Of a DNA stretch of 64,000 nt, positions 1 through 12,500 are shown piece by piece. The DNA lies in NCBI RefSeq assembly GCF_016086655.4, contig NC_052141.2, positions 4,712,001-4,776,000 on the forward strand. Reading direction: 5' to 3'. The translations under genes were made by a program, and so were the position numbers. This stretch comes from Lepeophtheirus salmonis (Eukaryota; Arthropoda; Copepoda; Siphonostomatoida; Caligidae). The first letter of the stretch is position 1. Every line of letters begins with the position of its first letter. The notes under the pieces are model-generated. The model was not told the origin of the DNA, ran no database searches, and was given only the letters and a program-made list of their open reading frames with translations.

Positions 1-3000
1 ATTTTTAAGTGGCAGCATCTCAGCTGTTGTTTTTAGAGACACACATAAAGAAATAATACAGAACATAAATGAAATTCTATTGAGAGTTTTTGATACTTTT
101 TGAATTTATCAGAGATGACTAGATCTGCGATTGCAGACTGCAGTCTTGGACCGTTGATCGATATTTTAGCATCTCGTCTCCTTTAATGGAACTCTATTTT
201 TTGGCCTTTCTTTATGGATCGATTTTTTATCAGTATCACTTTATGGAGTGATATTTACCCGATAGAACCGGTTTTTTTCGGCTCAATATATACTGTATAA
301 ATATAAAATTCAGAATCCATCCATCCATATATTATAAATTGAAATTATAGTCATAAAACTTAACTATACATATAACAACTTGAAATTTAAATATGTTTTT
401 AATTAACCAAAGGATAAGTTCTATGATAATTCTTAGTTCATTACGACCATATTTGAATGGACTTCTGTTTTTTTTCCAAGAAAAAGAACCAGAAAATGAT
501 ACGGGGAATCAAAGGAGTATACTTTTAAATTGATCATTCATCCCAAGAGATGCTCAAATTCAGAGTTATGTATTTCAGGAGGGACAACTGAATAAAAATT
601 TCTCCGAGCTATCTATATTTAAACATTGCATGGCGTCCTTGTACTATGCGCACAATTGGAAAACACATCACGGCATAACAATTTATATATAAAATCAATT
701 TGGATCGAATTTTAAATAAGGCCAATTTTTTAGACCGAATAGTTTTTTTTAATGCTCCTTTAGTTGGTCAGATGGAGTTTTACTGATTAAGTATGAATAA
801 ACATTATTGTATTACAATTACTCTATCTGACCAAGGAAAGGTCATTGAAATCCATAGATAGTGATGTAATTCGTCAGTCTTTTTAAGCAGGCCAGTTTGT
901 TTTTTTTAAATTGGTAATCTTAAAAATGAATTTTCCTTTCCTTAGTAGTGGTCATTATTATTTCATTCCTGAGTAGTGAACATCCTTTTCTAAATAGATT
1001 CAAATATATTCAAACCCCGATTGAGCATTCGTGTGTAAACCTGCTGATTTCTTGTGGAGTTATAATTCTAAGTCCTTGTTGGACTCACTTTACCCTAGTC
1101 AAAGCTGATCTCCTAAAAAAACATTCCTCATATTGTCAGGGTTACCATATTGATTTTCGGTGTCTTTTTTTTCCTTTTAACTTGCCCCTTGTGCACACGA
1201 TTTTCATCACAGGCCATGTCCATTACGTATATTTTCTTTTGTAAGAACAACTGAATATCGATCCTACGCACATTGAGTTTAAAGGAATAATTCATACCAA
1301 ACGTGATATTCATAGAGCCCCGTCCTTCCCTCCTAATGGTTCTTTTAGACCTATCTTGATCCAATTTTTCTATGAGATCCATTAGAGAAACGAATCAAAT
1401 TTAAAGAACCGAATTATTTCTATCCGACAAAAATCAGACTGGTCTAGGATTTCTAGACTGAAACTGCACATTAATATTAACCATGGTAATCAATAATCAA
1501 TCGGAACAACTATATAAATCACAAAACCTTTCACAAATAGAAAGTAACTTTCTAAATATTCAGAAACAGTTGTATTGGTGTTGATTTGTTTGTTTTCTTA
1601 GCAAATATCCAAAATAAATAAATAAATTCCAATATTTTAAGTACCAACTCCTCGTTCGTATCGGAATTGTTATAAATCTTTTTAGACTTTTATTTTTTTG
1701 TATATTTAAAAAAAATAACTAATTTCGCTACTTTTTTATATATATTTTTCCACTCCTTCCATACAGAATATAAATTACTTATATTTTCGGTGATAATAAC
1801 TAGAAAAAGAAAAAACTTCTTTATATTCAAACCTCGTTTCAAATATTAAGAAACTTACTTTTATTTTCTGTTGCTTTGATGGGGCACACATTTACGGGTG
1901 TTTCTTGGTATATACCTATATATATTAAGTAATGTATATGGTGGTATAAAAGCCTAAAATAGAAATAAACGACGTTTAAAGTAGAGGATACCTTTTGTTT
2001 TAGACAAACTAGTCCTATGCATTTGAAATGCCACAAAATTTTGGACATAAATTTGTAACTAGGTCTTGTGGATTTTTGATTTTTTTTAATCTTAACTTAG
2101 ACCCACCAAATTTGAACTCAGCGTGCCTATTAGTGTTAAGTATCAGTTTGATAATTGTTGACTAATCTGAGACCATTGTAACTACTTCAATACTTTATAA
2201 AAGTTCGGCCTGGACCGGTCTCATATATAAGTATAGGCTTATTCTATGGGTGAATTGTCGATGACATTAATTGTGTTTCAGAATTATGAAGGGAAAAAAG
2301 CTGTGCGCCAAAGATCAGCTTATCATATTCAAACAGAAAAGAGGAATACTGATCTATTAGTGTATATAATGATTTTTAGTTGAACAAATTAATACTGTCA
2401 TTTAAAAAGGTTCGTTCTGGACTTGTCTGAACGAAAAATTGACCTTAACACTAGTAATTACGTCATTCATATTTGAAAGATTATTATATGAAAATATGAG
2501 TAAAATAGACAAACCTCTCTGTAAAGTAACTCACTTAAAATAATCTTGTTCATTTGAATTAATCTCTTTTAAAACTCGGTTTTGACACATTCTGTAGTTG
2601 AATTGTTAATGACATGAGTTTTGTTGCAAAATAATGATCATCGAATTACAATAACGTCAAATGAAGTTAAATTTGTTACATAAATCTAATTTGTACAACT
2701 CCTAAATCCAAATAGAGATCAAAATTATATTTCCTTCAGTATATTTTGAAACGCAAAAAAATCCGTTTAGAAAATCGGTTAGATTGGTCTTACAAAGAAA
2801 TCAGACACATTTAAAATTACGGACAGATTATATAAATGAAATATTTACAGTTCTATTTTAAAATTATGAATATTAACCTATAATGACTTCACTTGAAGTG
2901 TACCGTGTTGCGTAAATCATATTTGGACAGCTCCCATGTAAAGATAGGGGGACTCTGTCTATTGAGGTCGAAAAAAATTGGTCTAGATTGCTGTATAAGA

Positions 3001-3767
3001 AAAACTCGTCCCGGTCTTTAAAAAAATGCCTGTTAAAGAAGTTCGGTCCGGATAGCTCTAAAATATCAGCCGACAGAACACTGGTAATGACATTATTCAT
3101 GATATAATGTTTATTATATAATAATGAGGGTGAAATCAACCTATCTGGAAAGAACCCCCCCAAATAAATAATTACTCAAATGAATGTCGCTGAGATGACA
3201 CTGACGGAAAATAATTCGCTCAAATAAATACATGGATATAGAGAGAGTCTATAGATGTCAACTATATTTGTAGAACTCATAAGTAAGATTTAAAAAGAAA
3301 ATTGCCTCACAAATTGAAAAAGATTAAACTTTGGTAAAAGGTTTGGACCGAAATATCGATATAGACAAAATCAATCAAAACCAAAGGGTATAAAAAATCA
3401 ATCTTCCACCTTGTCTCAACACTAAATAGTCATGACGTATTAAGTGAGACGAGGGAATCGACTGTTGAGAACAAAATACAATGAGTATTTTAGTGTTAGC
3501 AACCTAACGCCGTAATCAAAGATAATTTGTTCCCAATACCTCGGAAGAAAAGTTGACAAAAATATTGATTTTTTTTTTCTTCACAATAATTTGTATTCTA
3601 TTATACCAACAATAGTGATGTGGATTTTATGACCGTTTGAAATTTGTTTCTTGTAGAAAAAGGGACCGTTTCAACAATTCATTGTTGAAACTCTCCCCAT
3701 TTTCTCCAAGAAGGTGTCAATAAATATATACTACTAATATAACTTTTTTTTCTTATACTTAAAACAG
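1..3767 (+). other. intron upstream of microexon
   Basis: No exon was recognised here. Contents: repeat family B at 926-1230, and a block at 2030-3080 where a second family with alternating 'gaccgg'/'ggaccgg' words and a 'taatgacnt...catatgaagt' core appears twice in direct orientation (2585-2720 and 2860-2950). The rest is AT-rich sequence with short homopolymers and nothing I can name. The preceding THSD7 exon, needed to complete the TSP1 repeat, is presumably before position 1. Confidence 0.6.
926..1230 (+). repeat. repeat family B, copy
   Basis: Shares with other copies the blocks 'ttttcctttccttagtagt', 'agtagtgaacatcc', 'aagtccttgttggactc' and 'cagggttaccatattgatt'. Family B is about 330-400 bp, has no coding capacity, and I could find no clear terminal inverted repeats, so its class (SINE or MITE) is open. 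The 3' neighbour 'acgcacattgagtt' block (1265-1320) recurs at 4403-4455. Confidence 0.75.
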
Positions 3768-3815
3768 ATTCTACGTCTACCCACAGAAGGAGGACGGCCT
3801 TGTCCTGGACCCACG
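3768..3815 (+). CDS. THSD7A: THSD7-like exon a (48-nt microexon)
   Basis: The exon is preceded by a pyrimidine-rich tract ending in aaaacag and followed by gtacgt. It is exactly 16 codons in phase 0 and reads ILRLPTEGGRPCPGPT, the second half of a TSP1 repeat (R-x-I..P..GG.PCP), which continues without a break into the first residues of the next exon (AEYSTCNYPC). The cysteine at residue 12 is a conserved TSP1 cysteine. The exon is too short to be found by ORF length; it was recognised by its splice sites and by domain continuity. The half of the repeat with the WxxW motif must be on an exon upstream of this window. Confidence 0.85.
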
Positions 3816-6800
3816 GTACGTTTATACTTAATAGATTTTGATAAATTACTTTTCTTATGATTATTTTTTTCTTTATTTTTGAAAGATTCACATTTGATGA
3901 ATCCTTCAAAAAAAAAAAAAAATGTTAAATCTGTATAAGTTTCAAATTTCTTCAAGTGTCAGCAAAATTGGTTTAGGCATCTACTTGTGTATATACTATG
4001 TATGAATATAGAAAGTAATTCGAGAGGAAGTAATCGACTCTATTGACAGATTGATTCATATGATTGAAAATATTACATTATTTACTATGAAGAGTCATAT
4101 ACCGGGTGCGTATTTGAAAACTAGACAATTTGAATGTAGATTTAAAAAAAGTCTTCTTTTTGTTTTTAATTATCTAAAAAATGCATTTTCTTTTCCTTAG
4201 CAGTTGTCATTATAATTGCATTCCATTAATAGTGAACAACATTTTATGAATAGATTCAATTATATTCAAAACCTGATTAAACATTCGCGTGGGCCCAATT
4301 ATTTTTTATTTTTAATTATTATTGCATTTACTCTATCTGATTGTCTATTGAAGTCCTTATACTTGTACATTTCCTTATCTAGGAACGCCTGGGGCGTAAC
4401 CTACGCACATTGAGTTCACGAGAATACTTTCTTCCGAACACGTTGTCCATTGAGCTAAATCGTTCCCTTATTAGAATTATTGTGATCATAACATTGGACA
4501 CAACGTTATTATCCTGTATCTTGCAACATCTCCTCCGAAAAGAAACAGAAAAAAGGTCCAACATCAGTTGACAGTTAGCCAGTTTATCTTCACATCTAAA
4601 TAAATACTATTCAATTATAGTTGATCATTGTTCACAGCAAAATAAAAACTAATTTGTATCCAACCAATCAACGTTCAGAACACTGATTAGGTGAAAAGAA
4701 GCAGAAACATCCACAGCTGACAACTAAATACACTGTATATTTTTGTGCTAGTGAGACAATGCTGTGTCTAATATAGTTTAAAAGAGTGATCGTTGTGCAA
4801 TGATCTAAGTCGTTGCATTTTAATTTCGAAAACTAGGGAGCTACTTTAACTAAACTTTTGTACAAATGTGGGCACATGGGTTCTGACCCAAGCTCTGACA
4901 GGTGAAAATAATGTAATTGCAGCCCAAGGCATGGAGTTCAAATGCAGATCAATCAACATAAGGTTAAAGTGCTTCGAAATTGGGTACCTTGCTCCGGCAG
5001 GCCATAGGCTCGACACATGGCCAGAAGGAAAAGTTGAGAGGGTTGATATATGACGAGAATAGTGTCTGCATTCTTTTCGACAGGTATTGAATGTGGGTCC
5101 CCAAAAAGGACTTTGCTGGTTGTGACTCGTATTGATGATAATACAGTCGTTAATGACTGTTTTGACGTTTTAAATTGTCGACCTACTTGCTTAAGTTAAG
5201 TTTCGGATCTCTGTTGGTGTGTATTTAGTGCCGTAGAGCAGCAATTTATATTTTTTCATCTCTTTGTGAGGCCATTTTTCAGTTGATTGTGTTAATTTTT
5301 TTTTTTTTTTTTTTTTTTTTTTTGGAGGGGGATTGTCAATACACACAGTCTGTCAGCTCCCAAGAGGAATTATCAATTCCTCTACGTGTGTTTTTGTTAT
5401 TCATTTCTCTTATAAGTGTCCATATTCCACTTACGCACCCGGTATGTACATTTGAAGAACTGAAGAAAGATTTTATTTGGCAATTTTTTCATTACATGTA
5501 TTTATGTTCAAAATATTTAACATACATATATATATATCTGAAGAATTTTTGTCCTTCGTTTTCTATAAGAAACTTTTGAGTTTGATGAAGAATTCTAAAA
5601 AGTTGTAATTATTCATATAAATATTTAATTAAAGATCTCCTATAATTTTTAACACTTGAAGCTGTACCTACTAAAGAATTTTAGGTATTCTTCAACTATT
5701 TATTTAGATATGTGCCCCATCAACACAAAAACAAACTAGAATTATTTTTAGTATTATTTCTAATTTAAAAACTAACGGAAGTTATTTGTTACACTATAAG
5801 ACACCGTTTTTCAACTCCTGAATTGGATCCAGGAAAATTGCCCAGGAGAAAATTTTCACAGAAAAAATTGCCAGAGTAGAAAAAATCCCATTACTACTAA
5901 CAAAATCACAATTCCTCAGCCAAGAACTTGTTTTATTCAATGGCAGGGCTACCAATTTGGATAAAACCAACACTGCCACTTCGAAAAGCAGTAACACTAC
6001 CCCCCAAAATGAACCCGAGGCTCATGGGTTGATTAAAGCTATGGCAAAGACACTAACCAGTCTAAAAACCATGGACCTAGTGTACATTTTAAAGCATTTG
6101 AAAAGGGCCTAAATGCTTTGTGAAGTGTTGGTGGTGGTTTTTAACCTGATTGGTGGCCTTATCGTAGCATTTATCAGCTCATGGGAAAGGAGTTTACTTT
6201 GGAGCTTTTGAAAGGGGATTATGAGGCCGATAAAGTGGGTTTTAACTTGATTCGTGTCCCTAGCGTAGTCTTAAACGATCAATGGCTTTAATTATTTGGA
6301 AGGGGCTTAAATGCTTTGTGAAGTATTTGCGGTGATTTTTAACCTGCTTCGTGGCTCTGCAGGATACATGTTTTGAGCCGAGGTAATTTATTTGATTTTG
6401 TTAGTAAATGAAGGAAAATTTTCCCCATGGTAATTTTCCACAGCAGCAATTTTCCATTGTCAATTTCCTCGAAGGCAAATTTTCTTTGCTTGCTATAACT
6501 AATTAAATAAGAAATTTGTTAAACTATAAAACACAGTTTTTAAACGCCTCACTGTATGGTTAATGTGACAAATTTCATTTTTTTTATATCCATGAATTTA
6601 AACATTTATTTGATCAAATCAGTTTTTTTTTTTTAAAGGGTTTTAATTGAGATGAATTGCAATTAAAGTGGCCAAAATTAATTGACATAATAAAAGAAAT
6701 TGACGTTGAAAGATTTTATAGTTGAACAGAGCCATATTGGATCAATATATACCTCTTAAATAATTAAAGGTTATAAACTCGTGTTTATTTTAACTCGTCC

Positions 6801-9480
6801 CAGTAATAGGTATAATAAGCCTATAATTGACTCAAATACAGCTTTAAGATATTTGGAATCAATGTTGGTGCATATACCGGTAGTTGCATAAATACGCGGA
6901 CTATTTGTGGCAAATAATTAAATGTGTAATAAAATTCGTATGGCGTATTTTTTTTGAGAATGATAAAAAAGAGAATTTATTCAGGTATAAAATTTAATAT
7001 GATTACTGAATATAACCGCCATCAGCTGCTATTACACCCTCCTAGCGCCTACGGAAGGCCTTGCACACATTGATGATGTAATGGTCTTCCATGGCTACCC
7101 ATTGCTCATTGACGCTGGCCTTCAATGAGTCTAAATTCGGGTGGCGGGTAGCACAGGCCTTCTTCTCAATTTGCCACCACACAATGTAGTCAAGGGGATT
7201 CAAATCAGGCGATTTAGATGGCCAAATGTTTTTGTTCCAAAATAGCATGTTGGCAGCGAGCCAATCCTGACTCATTCCAGAGGTATGGGCAGGTCTTTCA
7301 GATCTTTTCCCTCCTTGACAAGCTTCAGGACCTAGAACACAGTAGTCCTGGATAGTCTTGTGTCCTTGATTATCTCCTTGACGGACCTACCGGGGCGGAG
7401 GAGAGTGGCTACCATATGACGTTTGGCCTCGTCATTCATCGTAAACGACTTTATTTGATGCGAGTAAGAAAAACAAAAACAAAGCCAAAAAATTTACCGA
7501 GCTATTTGTGCTGGAATTTTTTATTTCCAGTCACGGAACGTCGAGATATAAGCGTTTAAAAATTAGTCCACGTATTTATGCAACTACTGGTATATGAAGA
7601 CAAAAAAAATAATTTAGGGTTTTCTCATTTTCCTGATATTTGTTCCATATTGATTTTATGTTACCCCACGACCTATTTAATAATACAAACTCATTCATAC
7701 ACTTCCAGGCGGAATATTCAACCTGCAACTACCCTTGTGAAAACTTCCGTTGGCACTCTGGTCCCTGGTCCGAATGTCTCATATCTGGTGGATCCACCTG
7801 TGGTGAAGGTATCAAACAAAGAAGCGTTCGTTGCGTACAAGACGCAGAGGACAACAAGGACTCCTCTACTTCTGTTCCGGATGAGTTTTGTGATCAGGAA
7901 GATAAACCCTCAGAGAGGGAGTCTTGCCATTTGTTTTGTTCGGGAGAATGTGCCTATTCGGAATGGAGTGGATGGTCGGAGTGCAATACCGGGAGTAGCA
8001 GCAGTAATGGGGCCTCCAATAACTCCCGACGGAAACGGAAACCAAAAACTTCGAAAGTAAGACCATAAATTGAACATATATATTTTATTTATTCGAATAG
8101 AAATTTGTTAATAATATATTTCTACAAGTTACCCCTTCTAATAAATATTAAAAAAGAGTTTATTAATAGTGAAACTTATTCTTTTTTTTTTATTTTTTTT
8201 TTTGTCAAATAAAAAGTTACATTTATTTTTAATTTAATTTATGAGATTCTCTTTGAATACGACTTTTACTTCTTCAATTTTTTATTTTATTTTTGTAAAA
8301 TGCATATATTTTCATAAAGAAGGGAGACAGAAAAATTCTCCGCATTTTATCTTTTTTTTTTTTTTCTTGATATATTAGTATTTTATTTTAACAAATTATT
8401 TTTTATATTACTCGTATTTTCATTTGCTTTTTTACGCTTCCTCTAATAGAGTAGAATAATTAGTGGATCATAAACTGTCTTCTAAATATACAGGGTGCTA
8501 CAGGATAAGTTTTACTTTTTTTTGCATAATGATGGTACATATATAAAGCTTTGTTTTGCATAGTTTTGAAAGTGATATCCGACAAGTGAACCTCCCCCAT
8601 TGTCGATATATTGGTATTTTAATTATCATTGATTTTTTCGGCACAAATACTTTTGCTATAAGCAATATTTGTTGTAAAATAAGTGTTGATAGTTATATCA
8701 TTATATGATTAATTATTGGCAATTTTGCAAAAATCTAAAAAATGTTGATTTTCCAGCATGAATCCAGTTTTAATTACCCAATTTGTACAAACTGTTATTT
8801 TAGCGCTGTAGGATTATTACTAGTTGAGTTATTTGCGTTTTGAATCATCGAATATTACTTCAACACATAAAAATGTTGTTCGGGTCACTATTTAAAAAAC
8901 TTTCCACTATTTACCCGAATATAAAAAACATAAAACTTAAAAACTATTTAAAATTCTTATCAAAACTATCCATGATTAATATTGATCTCTTAGACATATT
9001 ATCAATCCCTTGAGGCATTGTTTTTTTATTAGTTCTTACATTATTCATGACTGACGTTACTTTTGCTAACAAGGTTTCTATTTTGAATTTTTATGAGTGA
9101 CTTGAAGCCGTTGTCACTAGCCAATCAACCTTTGTAATTCGACAGTTTAATTTTATTCTGTAGAAAGCCCCTATAATTGACTCAAACCTATCTATGGAAA
9201 TTTGACATAATGTGTAACACTCTGGATGAAAAATCCGGGGCTTAACAAAGAAAATACGCGTTGTGTCTTTCAAAATTGTGTTTTTAGAAATAACTAAATA
9301 TAAAGCGAATTTAACAATATAGAGATAATTATAATTTAAAATAAATAAAAAGAACACAATTTTGAACGAAAAATAACGCATTTACTTTTTTAGGGCTGGC
9401 AATTGTTTGAGCATACATAATTTGTGCTTTATTTAGTACATATTTCATTTTTTAGAATTTATAGTCGAAGGTTTTGTGCT

Positions 9481-9515
<35 letters not shown>

Positions 9516-12500
9516 GAAAAAAAAATCAAAAACAAATAGATATAAGTATGTTCCACAGTGGTTTTCAAAAGATAATTTATGGTTATGATACTTCTACTAT
9601 CCTACTTCATTCCCTGAAGTTTATTTATGGTTACAACGTAATAATATATCTACATGTTTAACATACCTTTTAATTTTATAAATCTGTTTTTCCCTAATTT
9701 ATAACGTAATTTACTCAACTTCAAGAGAGAATTTCTCAATATATATTTGCAACAAAAATACCTCTTTACTAGTGTACGGACTTGGTCCGGAACCGACCCC
9801 AGGCTTGATCTTAAGAGATAGTTTGTAGACCAATCTGAACCGACATTTTCCTTTGGGGAAGTCCTCCAGAGCGAACTTTGCTAAACCAAACTTGGACCGA
9901 ATAGATGGTCTCACAAAAATACTCCCAGTCTCTGAACACACCAAAGCCTAACAAACCAACAAGGAGCCATGCTCCCATCTCTGTTACCTGTCCAAACGTG
10001 TAGTACTCGGCGTTTTTAATAATAATTGTTGACGATACATGTTTTGTATGTACCTCAATTACTCCAAGTTGGATTGATTTAGACGCATCAAAGTTCAACA
10101 CAACAAGCCTTTATGGGCATGTCTGCTTTAGTTTGAATCTATTACAAGGTGACACTTTCAAAACCAAATATTGAATGACAGCTACATACTCGAGTTGTTC
10201 CTTTCTCAAAAAAACAAACAAAACAAAAAACACTCACATCAACTAGACGGTTATATAAAAACTGCGTTCAAAATGGCAGAAACTTTGGTGACTAATGGTC
10301 AACAGATGGTAGATAGATGTGACTAGCTTTTATTTGTGAATGGCCTCATTTTCACGTTGGAGTTGGAAACTTTTCTGACCACCCTTCAATTGTATGTTAT
10401 TGATGGGGTTGTAAATCTTAGCTTTCCATATTATTCTTTCTTTTTGCAGGAGAGAACATATAAGTATCAAGTGTAAGGACGAATGCTCGTAAATGACGGA
10501 GTGTAACGCTGAGAAGTTATACGTCCAAGTCCTTCATGGACTTGGATTAGAATTGAGAATTGACAACGAAGTCATTTCTACATTTCATTGAAACAATGTG
10601 GGACTTGTTTTTATACCATTCAGGTTATTGCTGCTCGCTTCTAATTTATTGAAACGTCACGAGAGCTAAGCTGTTCTTCTCTCTAAAATTCTTCAAATTG
10701 TCGTAGATTTTTGGTTGTTTCTTTTATTTAAATAAAATGGCATTTAATATTATTAGAGTCTCTGCTTATAAATCCTCATCGTTACTCTTTGTCACTCATG
10801 AGGCCTACACACTCGTGGTTAGACTTTATATTTGAATATTTTTCTAGTTTGTAATCTAAACATTTTTTCCCTGCAAATCTATTGTCATTATTATTATTAT
10901 ATTCTCGAAGAGAAAACATCTGAGCATAAAGTAATCATGAAAGATGAAGACTAACGATGAGGGTTTGCTCCTTTGGAGTTAAAAGTGTATGTCTATGCTG
11001 ATCTCGGAGTAGAGTTGGGGATCAACATTGAGGTAATTCCAACATATATGGCCTTGCTATTTAAGAAATGGGATTCGTGTTAATTTCCTTTCTCTCGTGG
11101 GTGCATACAGGTGATTTAATGTACGTCATGTCAGCTAAGCTGTGCTTCTCCCCAACATTCGACAAATAATCAGGGTTACCATATCATATTTGAGTTTATT
11201 TATTTTTTTAATATACTGACTGATCATATTATTTTCAAATATGATCACATTGTATTCTTTCATAATTGAAGAGAGAACCTCTACGTATAGAGTGTGAATA
11301 ACGTAGAGTAGGATTGATAATTATACTGCGAGTCCTTGTTGGACTCAGAAAATAATAATTGAGGGCCGACATTGGAGTAATTTCTCCCTATGTCTTTGCT
11401 ATATACGAAGTGGGATTTGTGTGTATTACCTTCCTGTCAAATGTTCTTGAAGCGAATCTAATAAAATGTCCATGACAGTTAGGCTGCCTTTTTCATAAAC
11501 CCTTTTTAAATGGTAAGGATTATCATGTCATTTGTAAGTTTATTTTCTTAAAATACCGGAAGTTAATTTGATTCATAACTCTAACTATAGGCTGCTTTTT
11601 GTTTGTTTTGTTTTTTACATACCAAAAGTGCTTACAATTGGCAACCCTGCTCATTTTGATATTTTTTCATTCCAGTCCTGTGGCCGACAAAAGCGCACCC
11701 GTACCATACTTCGCTCCGGAAGCACACCCTGCCCAAAAACCACGCGTGAGTCCCGCCCCTGCCCTCATTGTCGCAGCTCCTACTCCTGGGCTCTCACCCC
11801 ATGGTCTTCCTGCCGCCCTTTCGGGGACTCTGGCTGTGGTGAAGGACGTCAATATCGAGGGATCCGTTGTGTAAGGAATGAAGATGGACGCTCCGTAAAG
11901 GAAAAACATTGTTCTCGTCCGAAAAGAGAGTTGGAGCTATCAACCTGGTGCTCTGTAGACTGTCCAGTGGACTGTGAAGTCTCCGAGTGGTCTACATGGA
12001 ATGAGGAGCGGTGTGATTGTGGTCCTGGAGCTAAAAATAGGTCACGGACTCGTGTCATAACGACACCAGGCACACATTCCGGGCGTCCTTGTCCACTTAA
12101 GTTGATGGAAACGAAGTCTTGTCCTGCAATTCCCTGCTATGACTGGCATCGGACCTCTTGGACATGTGATATGCAGGTAAGAAGAGTCTCTTATTTATTT
12201 AAGTGGGTTTATTAGTTGAATCTATGTATGTATGTAATCTAATAGACTAACAACCAACCATACCTAAGTTTCAATCAAATTTGATTTATAATCTAAGTAT
12301 CTTCATTAATGGAAGGAGGTTAATCCATCACTCTGTCCTCTCAAAGATTTATTTTATACTCATATAACAACATCTGTTTTTCCTAAATATAAAATGGGAA
12401 AGTTTTTTTTTTGGTATAGGTATAACGATAGCAAATAAATAAAATGAATGTATAAAGTGGAGTTTAGAAGCTTCCATCTTTTAAAGGTTATTTAATAAGT

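Larger units (their letters stand above)
3816..7708 (+). other. intron between exons a and b
   Basis: 3893 nt. It holds a TIR-bounded Tc1/mariner-sized element (4102-5442), a 25-nt T run (near 5300), partial copies of repeat family A (5711-5818 and 6671-6870) that flank an element with subterminal repeats (5819-6507), and a deletion derivative of a mariner (6877-7590). About 100 nt separate the last element from exon b. Confidence 0.75.

Noticed and set aside
1..3767. The exon preceding the microexon
   Set aside because: No TSP1-like sequence with a donor could be found; it is most likely upstream of the window.
3679..3955. Two minus-strand frames over the microexon
   Set aside because: Lysine-rich low-complexity translation across poly-T and the exon complement; no protein features.
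4868..5053. 61-codon + strand frame inside the family H element
   Set aside because: Sounds protein-like but shows no transposase motif and no homologous frame in the other family H copy.
5283..5579. 98-codon frame beginning in a T run
   Set aside because: Phe-rich start from homopolymer, low-complexity hydrophobic translation; not a gene. The same applies to 9476-9661.
7578..8060. 160-codon + strand frame overlapping exon b
   Set aside because: It is a shifted reading of exon b with no cysteine or tryptophan pattern; the overlapping frame gives a clear TSP1 repeat.
11599..12073. Open frames on both strands over exon c (11599-11874 +, 11667-11909 -, 11849-12073 -)
   Set aside because: Shadows of the TSP1-coding frame, open because exon c is GC-richer than its surroundings.
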